From Takashimella koratensis (lineage: Eukaryota > Basidiomycota > Tremellomycetes > Trichosporonales > Tetragoniomycetaceae), in contig BCKT01000005.1 in the NCBI GenBank assembly GCA_003116875.1, positions 496,001 through 560,000 on the forward strand: a stretch of 64,000 bases of DNA, written 5' to 3'. Made by a program: the position numbers and the translations under genes. The notes under the pieces were generated by a model. It searched no databases. It saw only the letters and a program-made list of their open reading frames with translations, and was not told the DNA's origin. Below are positions 1 through 10,856 of this stretch, in pieces (the first letter of the stretch is position 1; the number at the start of each line of letters is the position of its first letter).

Positions 1-237
1 TGGCACGGTGTCGTCGCCGACGTTTATGCCCAGGGTTGGAAGATCTTCACCACTTACCTCACCCAAACCACCCCGGCAAAGTACAACGCCACCACGATCG
101 GCGCCGAGATTCAGACCCTCGAATTTGCGTGGCAGAACCAGACTTGGGGCCAGACCTCGGGCCAGACTTGGGCGACCGTCGGTGCCCCCGTCGACGTCGT
201 TACCTCCATGAGGAGCAAGTGGGCCGCGTACCTCTAA
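1..237 (+). CDS. C-terminal end of a probable alpha-N-acetylglucosaminidase (GH89/NAGLU-like), cut by window edge
   Basis: Frame 1 is open from the first base to TAA at 235-237 and gives the last 78 residues of a protein. The visible part starts WHGVVADVYAQGWKIF and contains EFAWQNQTWG. This resembles the C-terminal helical domain of NAGLU enzymes, where a W-x-G-L-x-x-x-Y-Y-x-x-R-W-x-x-F segment is followed later by an E-x-A-W segment. Such enzymes remove terminal alpha-linked N-acetylglucosamine in lysosomes or vacuoles, or outside the cell. The catalytic domain lies upstream of the window, so activity cannot be judged. No intron is visible. The family call rests on a short, weakly conserved end and could be wrong. 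That a gene ends here is much safer. Confidence 0.5.
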   Translation, partial: WHGVVADVYAQGWKIFTTYLTQTTPAKYNATTIGAEIQTLEFAWQNQTWGQTSGQTWATVGAPVDVVTSMRSKWAAYL

Positions 238-538
238 GCCAACGTCGGAGTTCAGGGGATGAAGGTTGGGAAGAGGAGGTAGTAGAATATAGATGGAATG
301 GGATGGGAGGCAAAAGTAAGACCTCAGAGAGAAAAGTAGACCCCATAGAAGCTTCTGAAACAAGACTAGACATCCCGGGGTGCCGGGACGTCACAGTCAT
401 CTAAAACAAGCCGTACAGGCTAGGCTAACATATAATCCCTCTTGGCTAGGATCCAAGTCTCAACTTGAATATAATGCATCAATCCTTGAGAATCGTTCGT
501 TTCTCGTCTAGTCCGCACTACTATCACCTGAACACTTC
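238..538. other. intergenic region between convergent genes
   Basis: About 300 bases hold the 3' untranslated ends of the upstream + strand gene and the CLC gene on the - strand. I see no further gene, repeat or RNA. Confidence 0.6.
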
Positions 539-3500
539 TCACGAATCTCTAACGTTTTCACTTAACTCAAATTCGTATGCCGCTTCTTCTCTCGACAACG
601 CCCTCCCTGTCCCACCTGTCCCTCCACCCGACCCTCCAACCCCACCTGTCGCTCTCCTTGCCCCAGTGCCTAATCGCGTCCAAACACTCGCACCACTCTG
701 CTTCGCCCATCCTAAGGCTCCTTCCAGGACCTCCTCAAGACCTCCATTTGACCTCGGATCATCTAAGACAGGCGACCAAGCTGCTGCCCATCCGCTGGCT
801 GAAGACGCAGCCGAGTCAGCCCCTCCGCCTCGTGTGTGACCCTGAACTCGGCCAAGCGCGTGACTCGATAACCCAGTGGCGGAGAGAGCGGCAGATGTCG
901 CTTCGCGCCGTTTTTGGGCAGCTTCGTGTCGCAATACGTCTTTGATCGTGACCAGGCCAACAAGCTGACCTTCGTGAGCGACGAGAATGACCCGGGGTCT
1001 GGACATCCGAGTCAGCTTGGATTCAACAATGACAATTCGCAAAGAGCAGAAATCAAGCTCACCCCATTCGTCGGAACAGCTGAAGAACAATCTCTAATGG
1101 CATCTTTGGAGACACGATGAGCGGAATCTGCGGTATATACCCAGTCAGCATGAATCACTTCATCTCATCTACCCCACAGTCAATCCCTACGCTTTCTCTT
1201 GCTTTTCTCCTCCATTAGAGGACCTTCCACACTCACCTCATCAACAAATGGTCCAAAATCAACGTTATCCACCGTCCCCTCTGTCCCGGCACCCAGTGTC
1301 TCCGGGAACCTTTGGCCCGGAGTCTCCGGCCCTCCAACATACGGTGAGGCATAAGCGTTTGATGCTCTCCGCGGTGTCACGCCAGGCGGGAGGACGATAT
1401 CCCTGTGCGCGATAAGACCGTTGGCTTTATCTGCGTCTTCGCTAATGGATTGGAAAGTGCAGATCGCGTTGGGTGAGACTATTCGTGTCCGACGAGCGCG
1501 GTCTGATTCGGGAATTAGCAAAGCTCTAGGATTTGGGATGTATTACTGAAAGAAGGAGAGACAAACCTAGAGCAAAGCGGAGTTCGGTCTTGCGGATGAA
1601 CCCTACAATCGCCCGATCCGTTTCGCTACGGACCACAGGGAACCCTTGGAAGCTCGTACTCTGCACCAACTCGTCTGGACCCGATATCAGTTCCGAATCT
1701 CCCTCTCCCTATCTCTGCACCATCCTCCAACTTACTTAGTTCAGCCATTGGCATCCCCGTGGCACACATGACGTTCAAGTCCTTCTTCATGACGTGGGCA
1801 ACTGCATACGTCAGCGATAGAACGAAGAGGAAACATCGTGATCAGGCCGAAAGTGTACGAGAACTCACTAGGCTCCACAAACGCCTTGTCTCCTTCCTGT
1901 GCATCTTCTTTCTCAAGGAAGGGGTATCCGTTGAATTTAATCATCTGGTCCGCGATACCCCCTCGCCCGATCTGGTCACTGACTGCCTTGGTCACGAGGG
2001 TAACAATCTGGTCGAGCCGTTTAGCACGTATTGCTATGCGAAATCTGATTGCTGCAACTCACCATAATGGGCAGAATATAGGTCAAAGCGCCTGTAAGCT
2101 CAAACATGATGACGACGACGGTAACGGTCAGGTTTGTGATACCCCTACATTGACATCAGCTGAGCAGTCCCCACTGTATCAAGTTTGCGGCGACAGTGCT
2201 CACCCCAAAGCTGCAGCAGCACCCAAGAACGCAAACGTGCCGGGCGTGATACATGGCGCGTCCGAGGGACAAGACGCAAACACTGGCCAATGTGGGTACG
2301 TCCTGAATACGAAAGAAAGAGGGATTGTCAGCTGTACATCCATGACAGTCGAGATGAAACACCCACTGTTGGAGAGCTTTAACGAGAATTCCGATCATCC
2401 GGCCAAAAGTAGCACCCGCCGCCATCGAGGGTACGAAGATACCTGCGGGTACTTTACTTCCGTACGAGACGACGATCAATCCGATTCGGATAATGGTAGC
2501 GAGCAAAAGTGAGTTGACCATGCGCCATTGCGCTGACGACCTGATCAATGTCAGCGTACTGAACGTCGCTGTAGCTATCGCGCCTGTTTTATCACCGGGA
2601 GGTGGCTCAACTCACTGACAAAGACCGTCGAGGTCACCTCCGCCCTCGCACTCTCGGAACAAGATCTCCATACTCTCCGTCATATCGATCCTCAAGAATC
2701 GGTTGAAGTAACCCACAAAAGCGGAGATCGTCGCCAGGATAACGGCCTCGGAGACGCCGTGGCGAGCAAGATGTTTTCGGCGGAACGAAGCGACTTGGAG
2801 GTTAAATTTGCTGACGAATGCACCGTAGCAGCCCTAGTGTCGAGAATGGAGCGTCAGCTCGTGAGCCTTGCCGAATTGTTCGATTTGGGTGAGGGGAGGG
2901 ACACGTACGCCGAAGATGCCCAGGATGACATAGGCGGGAATCTCAAAGTAGTGCCAGTCTCGGTCGTACGAGACTTGGAACAAGACGAGCTTGCCAGTCC
3001 GGAAGGGGTCCATAGACTGCAATCACAGTTAGGCGATCGTCTCGATGAGTGGGGTAGGGGATGGGCTCACTGAAAGGGTAAAAGTTGCGACCAACGCGCA
3101 GACGAAGCTCTTCCACATGGTTCGGTTAGAGAACGTTTGGTTCATTTCCTGCGTCACTATGATTAGCGCTCTGCCTCCAGAATCAGAGAAAGGTAGGCAT
3201 TCACTCACTTCGATGGAGAAGAGCACACCACCGATGGGTGAACCGAAAGCGACTGCGACTCCAGCTGCACTCGCCGCCGTAAGGATCTCGCGCATCTTCA
3301 CTTAACAGGGGGTCAGCATCATGCCATTGATAGGGAGAAACATTTGATAATGGAGAGTCTGTGTGAGACTTACAATGGCTGTCGCGATACCGGCTGAACA
3401 ATCGACCGACGACGTTGCCCACGCTGCAAGCGACGTGCACTGATGGTCCTTCCTTCCCGACTGACAGGCCTGATCCGATAGCCAGTGGCTGGGAGAGTCA

Positions 3501-4657
3501 GTTACAGCGAGGTGCCCAGATAACCAAGCGGATCGTCACTCACCAAGGTGAGGCTTTTGATGAGGAGAGTCTCGAGACCGAGGAAACCTTTGATGATGAA
3601 CCCGCCGAGGATGCACTTGATCTCTGAGATACCTGATCCTGCGGCATACGGGGCGAACGAGCGGACAAGGAACGCCGCGCAGCATGCAAACGTGGCCTAT
3701 CGACGCATAAAACGGATGGCAAGTTGTCAGCTACCGACAAACCGATGTATAGAAAGGGTTACAGACTCACAGCAAATACCATGTACATGATCCAAGGGAG
3801 AGGCTGAATCCCACCCCACTCGTGCCATTCGCTACATCCCTCCCCTTCGTCAGATAGCTCGAGGCAACAAAATTTCTGAGTCAACCACCACCCGGTCGAA
3901 CAGTAGCCCATTTTGATATCGGACAGCCAGCTCGTGATGATGGATATCAGCGCGGCGCTGAACCCGATTCCGATACCTAGAGGTCACAAGAATCACGGGA
4001 AGGAGTAAGATTCAGCAAACGCCCTATGAAGGCATGATAGACGAGAAGAGCGCGTTGGTCATGAGTGAGGGTGGGTCGACTTACCGACAAGAGAGATGAC
4101 GACGTAGCTCTGACCCTCATCAAACGCATTTCGTAGTGCCCTCCACGCCCATCCTAACGTCCCTTGGAGGTTATCAAGCCGTTGCAGAAGTGAGTTGGAG
4201 GCTTGAGGTAGCTTGCTGCGTGCGTTTCGCTCGTGCAACGAGTCTTGGATCCAGTCTAAGTCGAGAAGAGGAACCAGAGACCAAAGCATGTCAGTTGATG
4301 TTGACAGAAAGCAGCGGCGCAAGTGAGCTATGATTGTGTGGGTGCTGGATATTGGAAAGGACCAGGGTACAGCAACGTGAGACAGATACACACCGACAGT
4401 GCTAAAGTCCTCGTATCGCCTGCGGACAGCAAACAAGCATGTAAACATCAGCAAGTAGTCGATATCCCAACTCCCCCCTTAAGCTTGGTCTCTACCACTC
4501 ACCTGAATTCCAGCATGGCCTCGTCCTCGAGATCCTCCTTATCCCCATCATGGTGAGCGTCATGGTCGCCGTTCAACAACGGGTCATCTGGGTGCTGGTC
4601 ACCTTGCGCGCGAGATTGTGGGTCGTGCCCGTGGCCGAGAGTGGGAGGGTACGACAT
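539..4657 (-). CDS. GEF1: CLC-type chloride/proton antiporter (Gef1-like)
   Basis: Multi-exon gene for a CLC transporter of the endomembrane Gef1/ClC-3 group, which exchanges chloride for protons in Golgi, endosome or vacuole. The order of motifs is typical. An N-terminal [14 protein letters not shown] stretch precedes the first membrane helix. [14 protein letters not shown] follows, with the GSGIS variant of the GSGIP filter seen in fungal Gef1. Next is [11 protein letters not shown] near 3430-3470, carrying the gating glutamate. [13 protein letters not shown] near 3210-3260 carries the internal proton glutamate, and [16 protein letters not shown] lies near 2400-2460. The C-terminus holds CBS domains, the last with [10 protein letters not shown] near 960-1000. 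Introns have GTGAGT-type donors. I chose the ATG at 4657 (MSYPPTLG) because the in-frame codons further upstream run through a dinucleotide repeat. Two glutamates at the gate and the internal site argue for an antiporter and against a channel. Confidence 0.92.
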
Positions 4658-4774
4658 GATGTGAGCGTGGGATGGGTATCGATCGGTCGGCAGGCGGGTA
4701 GTGCCGCCGTAGATGGGTCGGTGATGCTGATGAAGTGGGCTACGGTGGGAGTATGTGTATATGTGGGTGTATGT

Positions 4775-4819
<45 letters not shown>

Positions 4820-5430
4820 GAAGATGTACACAGCTCAACTGGCGCGACGAACGATGACCGGCCGCACCACGTGGCAATCCCTAGTTGTCAGCGGAAGCAA
4901 AATGGGTGAATTGCTAGGCTGGATACGGCAAGGGTATAAATACTCACCCCACCGCCAACCATCCATCTCCTCTTCCCCTCTTCTCCATCAGTCATCCCTC
5001 TTTCACCTCTCTCCATCTCCCTAACCCATCCGCCCCTCTCCTCACCGTCTCTGTGATATTGTATTCCTTCTTGAACGGCCACAGTCGTCTACAGGACCTG
5101 ACAAGAAACCTGACTAGACCAGTGGTCGAGATCAGTTGGTTCTGAGGCAGGAGGAAAAAAAGAGGGCGCGGGGAAACGGGAATATCATAGTCTAGTTGTG
5201 TTCATCACGGTTATCCAAAGATCATACTGCGCGCTTTCTTGTTCTTGAGAAGACGAAAGACATCGGCAAACAGTACATATACGCAATCAACCAATCCTCT
5301 TGCTTCTTTTACGACGTACTCTTGAGTTTCAGAGGTGCGGATTGTGAAATTGCGGTAGACTGCGGAAGCCCACAGAAACGGCACGGAAATCAACCTCCTG
5401 GTGGAAAGAAAGACAGCATCGAACCTCGGT
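4658..5430. promoter_or_regulatory. divergent intergenic region between CLC and PNUTS-like genes
   Basis: About 770 bases between two divergently transcribed genes must contain both promoters. It holds the GT microsatellite and a pyrimidine-rich stretch near 4965-5045. The open frames here have no supported start, splice pattern or domain. I see no clear TATA box. Confidence 0.5.
4749..4819. repeat. (GT)n/(CA)n microsatellite upstream of the CLC start
   Basis: About 70 bases of almost pure GT dinucleotide on the + strand (CA on the sense strand of the CLC gene), with a few interruptions at the 4749-4780 end. It lies about 90 bases before the chosen CLC start codon, probably in its 5' leader. 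Read in the CLC frame it would encode alternating Thr-His and stays open to the ATG. Confidence 0.95.
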
Positions 5431-8400
5431 ATGGAGTCGATGGATCCCTTGACACGACTCACAGATTACGCGTAGGCATCAATTTCTCCTCCTTCCCCCT
5501 CATCCTTGTGATTCGGCGAGAGCGTATCGCTCTCATCTCTCTCGTAATCGCAAACTGCAATCTGACGTCCCTTGCTTCCGCACCCTATCACCGACCGATC
5601 TTGAACCGTATTGCACACCTTGTAGCGAGGACGACCACCAGCTCGCCTGGATATACCAACAATTCGCTCTTCGCCCCTTGCTCCCAGGTCAATCTCCCGA
5701 CGACTGGTTAATCTGGCGGACCCGTGCGAGCGCGAGCGGCTTGGACGACTGGACCGCTTGGGAAGCGTGTCGTCGTGAAAATCTGTTCCAGACCGACTTT
5801 ATCCCGTACATCCCCCCATCAAGCACGGCGACAGGTGTCCCGCCTCCTCCCGTTCACCTCGCTCTACCTAAAATGTCCGGCCCTACAGGCCCCATGCCCT
5901 CGCCAATACCGGGTTTACAGTTAGGCGGACCCTCAAATCTGCTGAGCCCAGGTCACCCGAACATGACCAGCTTTGGTAAGTCGTTTCTTCCTGATATATC
6001 ATATCCAAACTACAATCAAAAGCCTCCTAGCAGCACCTTCTTGCGAGGATCGCGATTGGGACACTACATATGCGAAGGAAATAGAGCTTTCAAAGGCCCA
6101 GCCGCAAATATTGGCTGTCGCAAGGACATGCCGGGAAGGCGCCCCCCAGCGGCCAAAGTGGCGTATGCAAGGAGAGGTCATGCCGGTTCATCCAATCTTC
6201 CGCCCTCCGCATTTCGTGCCGTTAGGCTTGCAACATACCTTGCCCATCCCAGAACGCACGCCTTTTTTTTTTTCTCTTTTGCCGATGAAATCGTTACGTA
6301 AAAGATCAAATCACTGACTATCTGTGGCAGGACAAGATATATTACGAACCTACACGCCGGAACCTGCGCCGCCGAGCCATGCCAGTGGGTATGTTTCGAT
6401 GCACCAGGTTGCTCCTCGGCCCTCGTCGGCACCCGCCTCTGCCAACCCAACTCCTTCACCAGGCATTCCCTTCATAGCACAAGCGTTCGTCCCGGAAATC
6501 GATCTCACCACACCGCATGCTGAGAGTTCTCAACAAGGATCCACATCGCATCCTCCGCCACTACCCTCAGTCCAGGTCTATCCAAGTCCACAGGTACAAG
6601 TATCTGCCCCATTTCCACCACAGCCAACGCAAACGGATGCTCGTATCCGACACCTTGCAATGAGGCGAGAAACAAAGCCGCTGTTAGAACACTTGCGGGC
6701 GTTTGCAGAGTCGACATCGCCTTTCGCCTCTCTCTCACTAGCGCCGCCACCGACATCCAGCTCGACCTCCATCCCAATCAGAACACAGAGACGACAATTT
6801 GGTCGGCCCACACCCCCGAAGATCATCAAATCCGAGCGTGATCCGTCACCATTCGAAGTCAAACCCAACTCATCCTCCTTCAAAGCACCCCCCAAGGCAG
6901 CCGATAACCCCGCACCAGCAGCAGAGACGAAGCCAACAATAACCCCCGCCCCTTCAAAACCTACGAAATCCTGGACAGACGACATCTTACCCAACCTCAG
7001 TCAATGGAGTCTACAATCGGAACAGAAACCAGCCAATTTGTTCAAGTACCTCCGATGGGGTGAAGATAAAGAAGGCAAAGCAATCGCACCCCTCTTCCGA
7101 CCCAGCCCGGCTCAACTGAATGAGATTGTCGAGAAGATTCAGAAATACGCAACGTCAATGTATCTCCAGAAGATGGCGGATAATGAAAAATACTCGGCAC
7201 TCTTGTCGAGGTGGCTTAGAATGTTGATCAAAGATCCTGAGACGTACGAAGGAGCAATCGCACCGTTGATTTGGGTAAGTGTTTACAGTGATTCTGTGGA
7301 GACTGTTGGTGGCCTTTCGTTGCCCTTGCAAATCATCTGCCAACTTATGCATAATGACACCGAACGAAGATGTTCATCTCACTGGAAACCTTGAATGTTG
7401 ACGAAGATGAAACAGATCCTGTCGCGTACCGACATGCCAGTCGATTATATCGAAGATATGAGGTTTGAGAAATGGACCTCGCAGCTGGTAGAAAAGGTCG
7501 CCGAAAAAAGTGAGTTTTCAAACTCAGCTAACTCGTAATGAGTTTTGCGCTGACAAACCGTCTTCTAAAATTAGACCTGAGAAGTCGATCAGAGGTCGAA
7601 AAGGCTTACAAAGCGTATCAGACCTATTGCAAGGAGGTATTGATGGTTAAGAATCGCCGTATACACGACGATGACGATCCTGGTGAGTGATTCTCTGTCT
7701 GTCCTTTAAGATAGTATCGTCCCACCTCGGTCCTTTCTTTAGTCCCCCCTCCTTTGAACCGATTGAGTGAATCATCTCTTGCCTCCATCTTTCCGACGAT
7801 ACAAGCAACCACAAAGCTGCAGCTGATACATGGCTCAGTCCCCATCTCTGTCCCGAGGAAGCGCAAAGTCGACGAGGCGAAACCAGCGATGGCCTCTTCC
7901 ACCGCAACCATGTCCAAGCCTGTTCCTTCACGTCTGGCGACCGCCGCTGCGGCATCGTCGAGTAAACCCACTGGACCGCCCAAACCTGTTGCTGGCAGTA
8001 AAACCGACATGTCTTTCTTCGGCTCGACCTCGGCTTCTGCCACGACCAAGCCGAAAGCAAAATTGCCCGACTTTAAGAAACTCGACAAGCCAGCAATGCA
8101 AGCGCCTGCCCCAGTCCCGACCCCCGGAGTATCACCTGCTTCGAGCTTGTTGTCCAACGTGATGAACATGTTGAAACGCGATCCGGAGCCTGTACCTGTC
8201 CGGAGCACCGCACCAGCGCCGCCTCCTTCCGCTCCCATGCCAATCAAAACGGAGCCGGGACCGAGGCAACACAGTTTCAGCGGAATGGGCGGTGTCCTGA
8301 GTGGTCAGAAACCGAACAAGAAAGGAAACATCGTTCGATGGGTCGACGAGCGGCCACAACAAGGCAGGGAGTTTGAGATGGTCCGACTCTTCAAACAGGA

Positions 8401-9389
8401 ACCACACGAGTTGGAAGTCCCACCGTGGCTGCTTGATGGATCGGGGAACTTTATTCACGGGATGTCAACGCACGATATGGATATGCAAGAAGGTCGGGCC
8501 CTCAAGCTGCACGAGGAGATCGAGGAGTCGGTCGAGTGGTACGACCCAGAACGTAAGTGAGCGCGCGGGGCTCAGAGGGTCATGTGGCGAGTGGGAAAAA
8601 AACAAACAAGCAAGTGCTAACTGGTTGGCGTTGAAGCGTATTATCACCCCCCAGCCGAGTTTGTGATCGAGTCGCTCGAGGCCGACGAGCAAGATCAAAT
8701 TGCACGATCGACCTTAGCGGTCAATTACCACTCTGATGCTGCCATCCCGGACCCGACCGAGACGTCTGTTCGCATCGTCGGTAACGGTTCAGACACCGTC
8801 AACATTCCATTACCATTGGAACAGCAACCTCTTTCTCCACCTCCGCCTATTCCCGCGTTCACTCCTACTGCTTCCATCTCGGCCCCGACTCCCTCTGTCG
8901 CTGATCTGCTACGCAACCTCAACCTTCCAAACTTCAACACTAACTCGATGCCGATCTCGGCACCGCAGTACCCACCCGCACCCCAGCCTACGCAGGCGTA
9001 CCAGCAGCCTTACCCCTCCTACCAGCTTGACGAGGGGTACGGCGCCCCACTACCGCCTCCAACTCGAGCGCCGACGTGGAACACTGGTCGAAACGAGTAC
9101 GATATAGGAGGCCCAAGCAATGCAGCCCGCGCGCACGAGGATCGAAATGCGTGGACAGAGAGAGATAGAGGGTACGGCGGAGGAGGAGGAGTAGGAGGGA
9201 AACGAAGGTATGAGGATAACGATAGACCAAGGAATATCAGAGCGGGAGCGTACAAGAGGACTCCTTGCAAGTTTTGGGCAGAGGGAACGTGAGTAGAGGT
9301 AGTGTCAACGAGGGAGAAGGAGGTTGAGATGGATTCTGACAAATATTCACAGGTGTCGCTTGGGAGACAAGTGCACGTTCATTCATTGA
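5431..9389 (+). CDS. PNUTS-like PP1 regulatory subunit (TFIIS N-domain, RVxF-like site, CCCH zinc finger)
   Basis: The first exon starts MESMDPLTRLTDYA and is joined by a GTAGGC...TTGTAG intron to EDDHQLAWIYQQF. The frame is kept and no ATG occurs in the second exon upstream. The middle, around 6960-7500, has a helical bundle resembling the TFIIS N-terminal (LW) domain (LLSRWLRMLIKDPETYEG, then ILSRTDMPVDYI). A basic NLS-like VPRKRKVDE follows near 7850. KKGNIVRWVDE near 8320 resembles a PP1-binding RVxF site. The last two exons join to form a CCCH zinc finger, CKFWAEGT then CRLGDKCTFIH (C-x7-C-x5-C-x3-H), ending the protein. This domain order matches PPP1R10/PNUTS, which targets PP1 to RNA polymerase II during termination. 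The linkers are long and Pro/Ser-rich. Function is inferred from architecture; other TFIIS-N/CCCH proteins remain possible. Confidence 0.72.
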
Positions 9390-9876
9390 GAGAAGAAGGG
9401 CCGATCTACAATGACAGTTACGAAAGAAAATCAACCAACCACCAAACCAGCAATTCAAAGCATTCTCATTTTTCTTCCGCCAGAACATTTCTCATTACCT
9501 AGTTTCATGATTCCTCGTGAGGATGAGCACAGCATTCAACGCAGCAAGCAAGTAGCAGTAGTCTCAGCAGTAGCCGTAGCAGGTCTCAACCGATCAGTCT
9601 CTCTAGTGTACGCATCTATCCGTCTTGGATGACCAAGCTCGACATCCCATTTTTTTGCTTATAATTTCAAATCCAATGGAAAACCAGATAGATTGGCTCA
9701 AAATCCCATTCTCTGAGATCATGGATCATGCAGTTTCATGTTGGCCAAGATGACGCCGTTCTAGCTCTAAGAGCGGTTGATATCAGTTCTCCGCCCCCTT
9801 CTCCGTCCTCTCTCTTCTTCCCATGGTCATCCTTCGATGATCGTCTCGACCCGCCGTCGAGCTTATTTTGAATCAT
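9390..9876. other. convergent intergenic region
   Basis: About 490 bases between two convergent genes, presumably both 3' untranslated regions. It is more AT-rich than its surroundings, with a short T run near 9650. No gene or RNA recognised. Confidence 0.6.
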
Positions 9877-10495
9877 CTAGACCAATCGTTTCGTGCCCGA
9901 CTCGACTTTTCGGATAAACTCGACTTTCGCCGCGTTGCCCTCGATCTTGTCGTTGGAGGTAACATCTGTTGGTGCGCCCGAGACCATTATCGGGGAAGTA
10001 AACTTTCCAACGGTGCTCGTTACCCCTTCCACAACTGGTGCGCTCGGGCTAGGTGCGCCAGTCCCCTCGGCGGCCTTGACGAGTTTGTCGACGACTTCTT
10101 TCCCACCCACGTAAGCGCCAGCAGCGACGGCAGTCCAGTCGGTCGTTCGCACGCTCTCGAACGCAGACCCAACAGCAGTGTTCCATTTCATTCGAACGAC
10201 ATCGCCAAAAGAGGGTCGGTAAGGGTATGCGGGTCCAACATAGGTCGAAGACGCTAGGGGTGCGGTAGGGTCAAACGAGTCGGTCAGGACGTTGGCATTG
10301 TGGTGCATCCTGAACAAGTCATTAGCCCAGATCGGTGACGGAGAGGGAGGAAGAGGAGAGAGGGAGGAAGGGACGACAGACTGACTCTGATCGAAGGGTG
10401 GAGGTATCCCGTGTGATGGAGGAGGATATTGTGTAGTACACGGCGGCCGCAGCGAGCAGGCCCGAGCCTGTACCGAGTAAGAAGCCGCCTGCCAT
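9877..10495 (-). CDS. MIC12: MICOS subunit MIC12-like protein
   Basis: Two exons, 10495-10386 and 10309-9877, joined across a GTCAGT...TTCAG intron, give a protein of about 180 residues. The start MAGGFLLGTGSGLLAAAAVYY is a Gly/Ala-rich single membrane segment. The middle contains RMKWNTAVGSAFESVRTTDW, which fits the W-N-x-x-V...T-x-D-W signature of Mic12/Aim5 and metazoan QIL1/MIC13. Those proteins sit in the mitochondrial inner membrane and bridge MIC60 and MIC10 modules at crista junctions. Length fits the fungal family. The C-terminal 70 residues are poorly conserved low complexity. The gene is divergent from RAV1, 361 bases away. The call rests on one membrane segment and one motif. Confidence 0.65.
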
Positions 10496-10856
10496 GGTGA
10501 GGGAGTCGCGGGTTGAGGCGAGTCGTAAAGTGAAGTCAATGAAACAAGGAGCGAGGATGAGGATCAACCAAGAATCGGGACGGATATTAACCCTGGATTT
10601 CAGGCAGCACCCATAGGCACAGAGGAGAGATTTCAAGCTCATGATATGATCCGCTGTTGAGTGACCGGTGGAGGTCGGCTTGGACCACAGGTTGTCATCC
10701 ATCGCCATCCACTCTCCCACCACAACAACAGACAACAGACAACAGAGCAACAGAGCAACCAGACCACCTAGCCCTCAATCCTCCCTCCCTGCCCCGCCTA
10801 GCTCTGCCCTCCACCCCTGACCTCACTCTCACCGTGCTCGACCCAGGGCCCGAGCA
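10496..10856. promoter_or_regulatory. shared divergent promoter region of MIC12 and RAV1
   Basis: 361 bases between the two divergent start codons. It has repeated CAACAGA-type words near 10725-10760 and pyrimidine-rich DNA before the RAV1 start. No recognised regulatory site. Confidence 0.5.

Noticed and set aside
5196..5711. 171-codon + strand frame upstream of the PNUTS-like gene
   Set aside because: It is out of frame with the better-supported spliced start at 5431 and has no recognisable domain.
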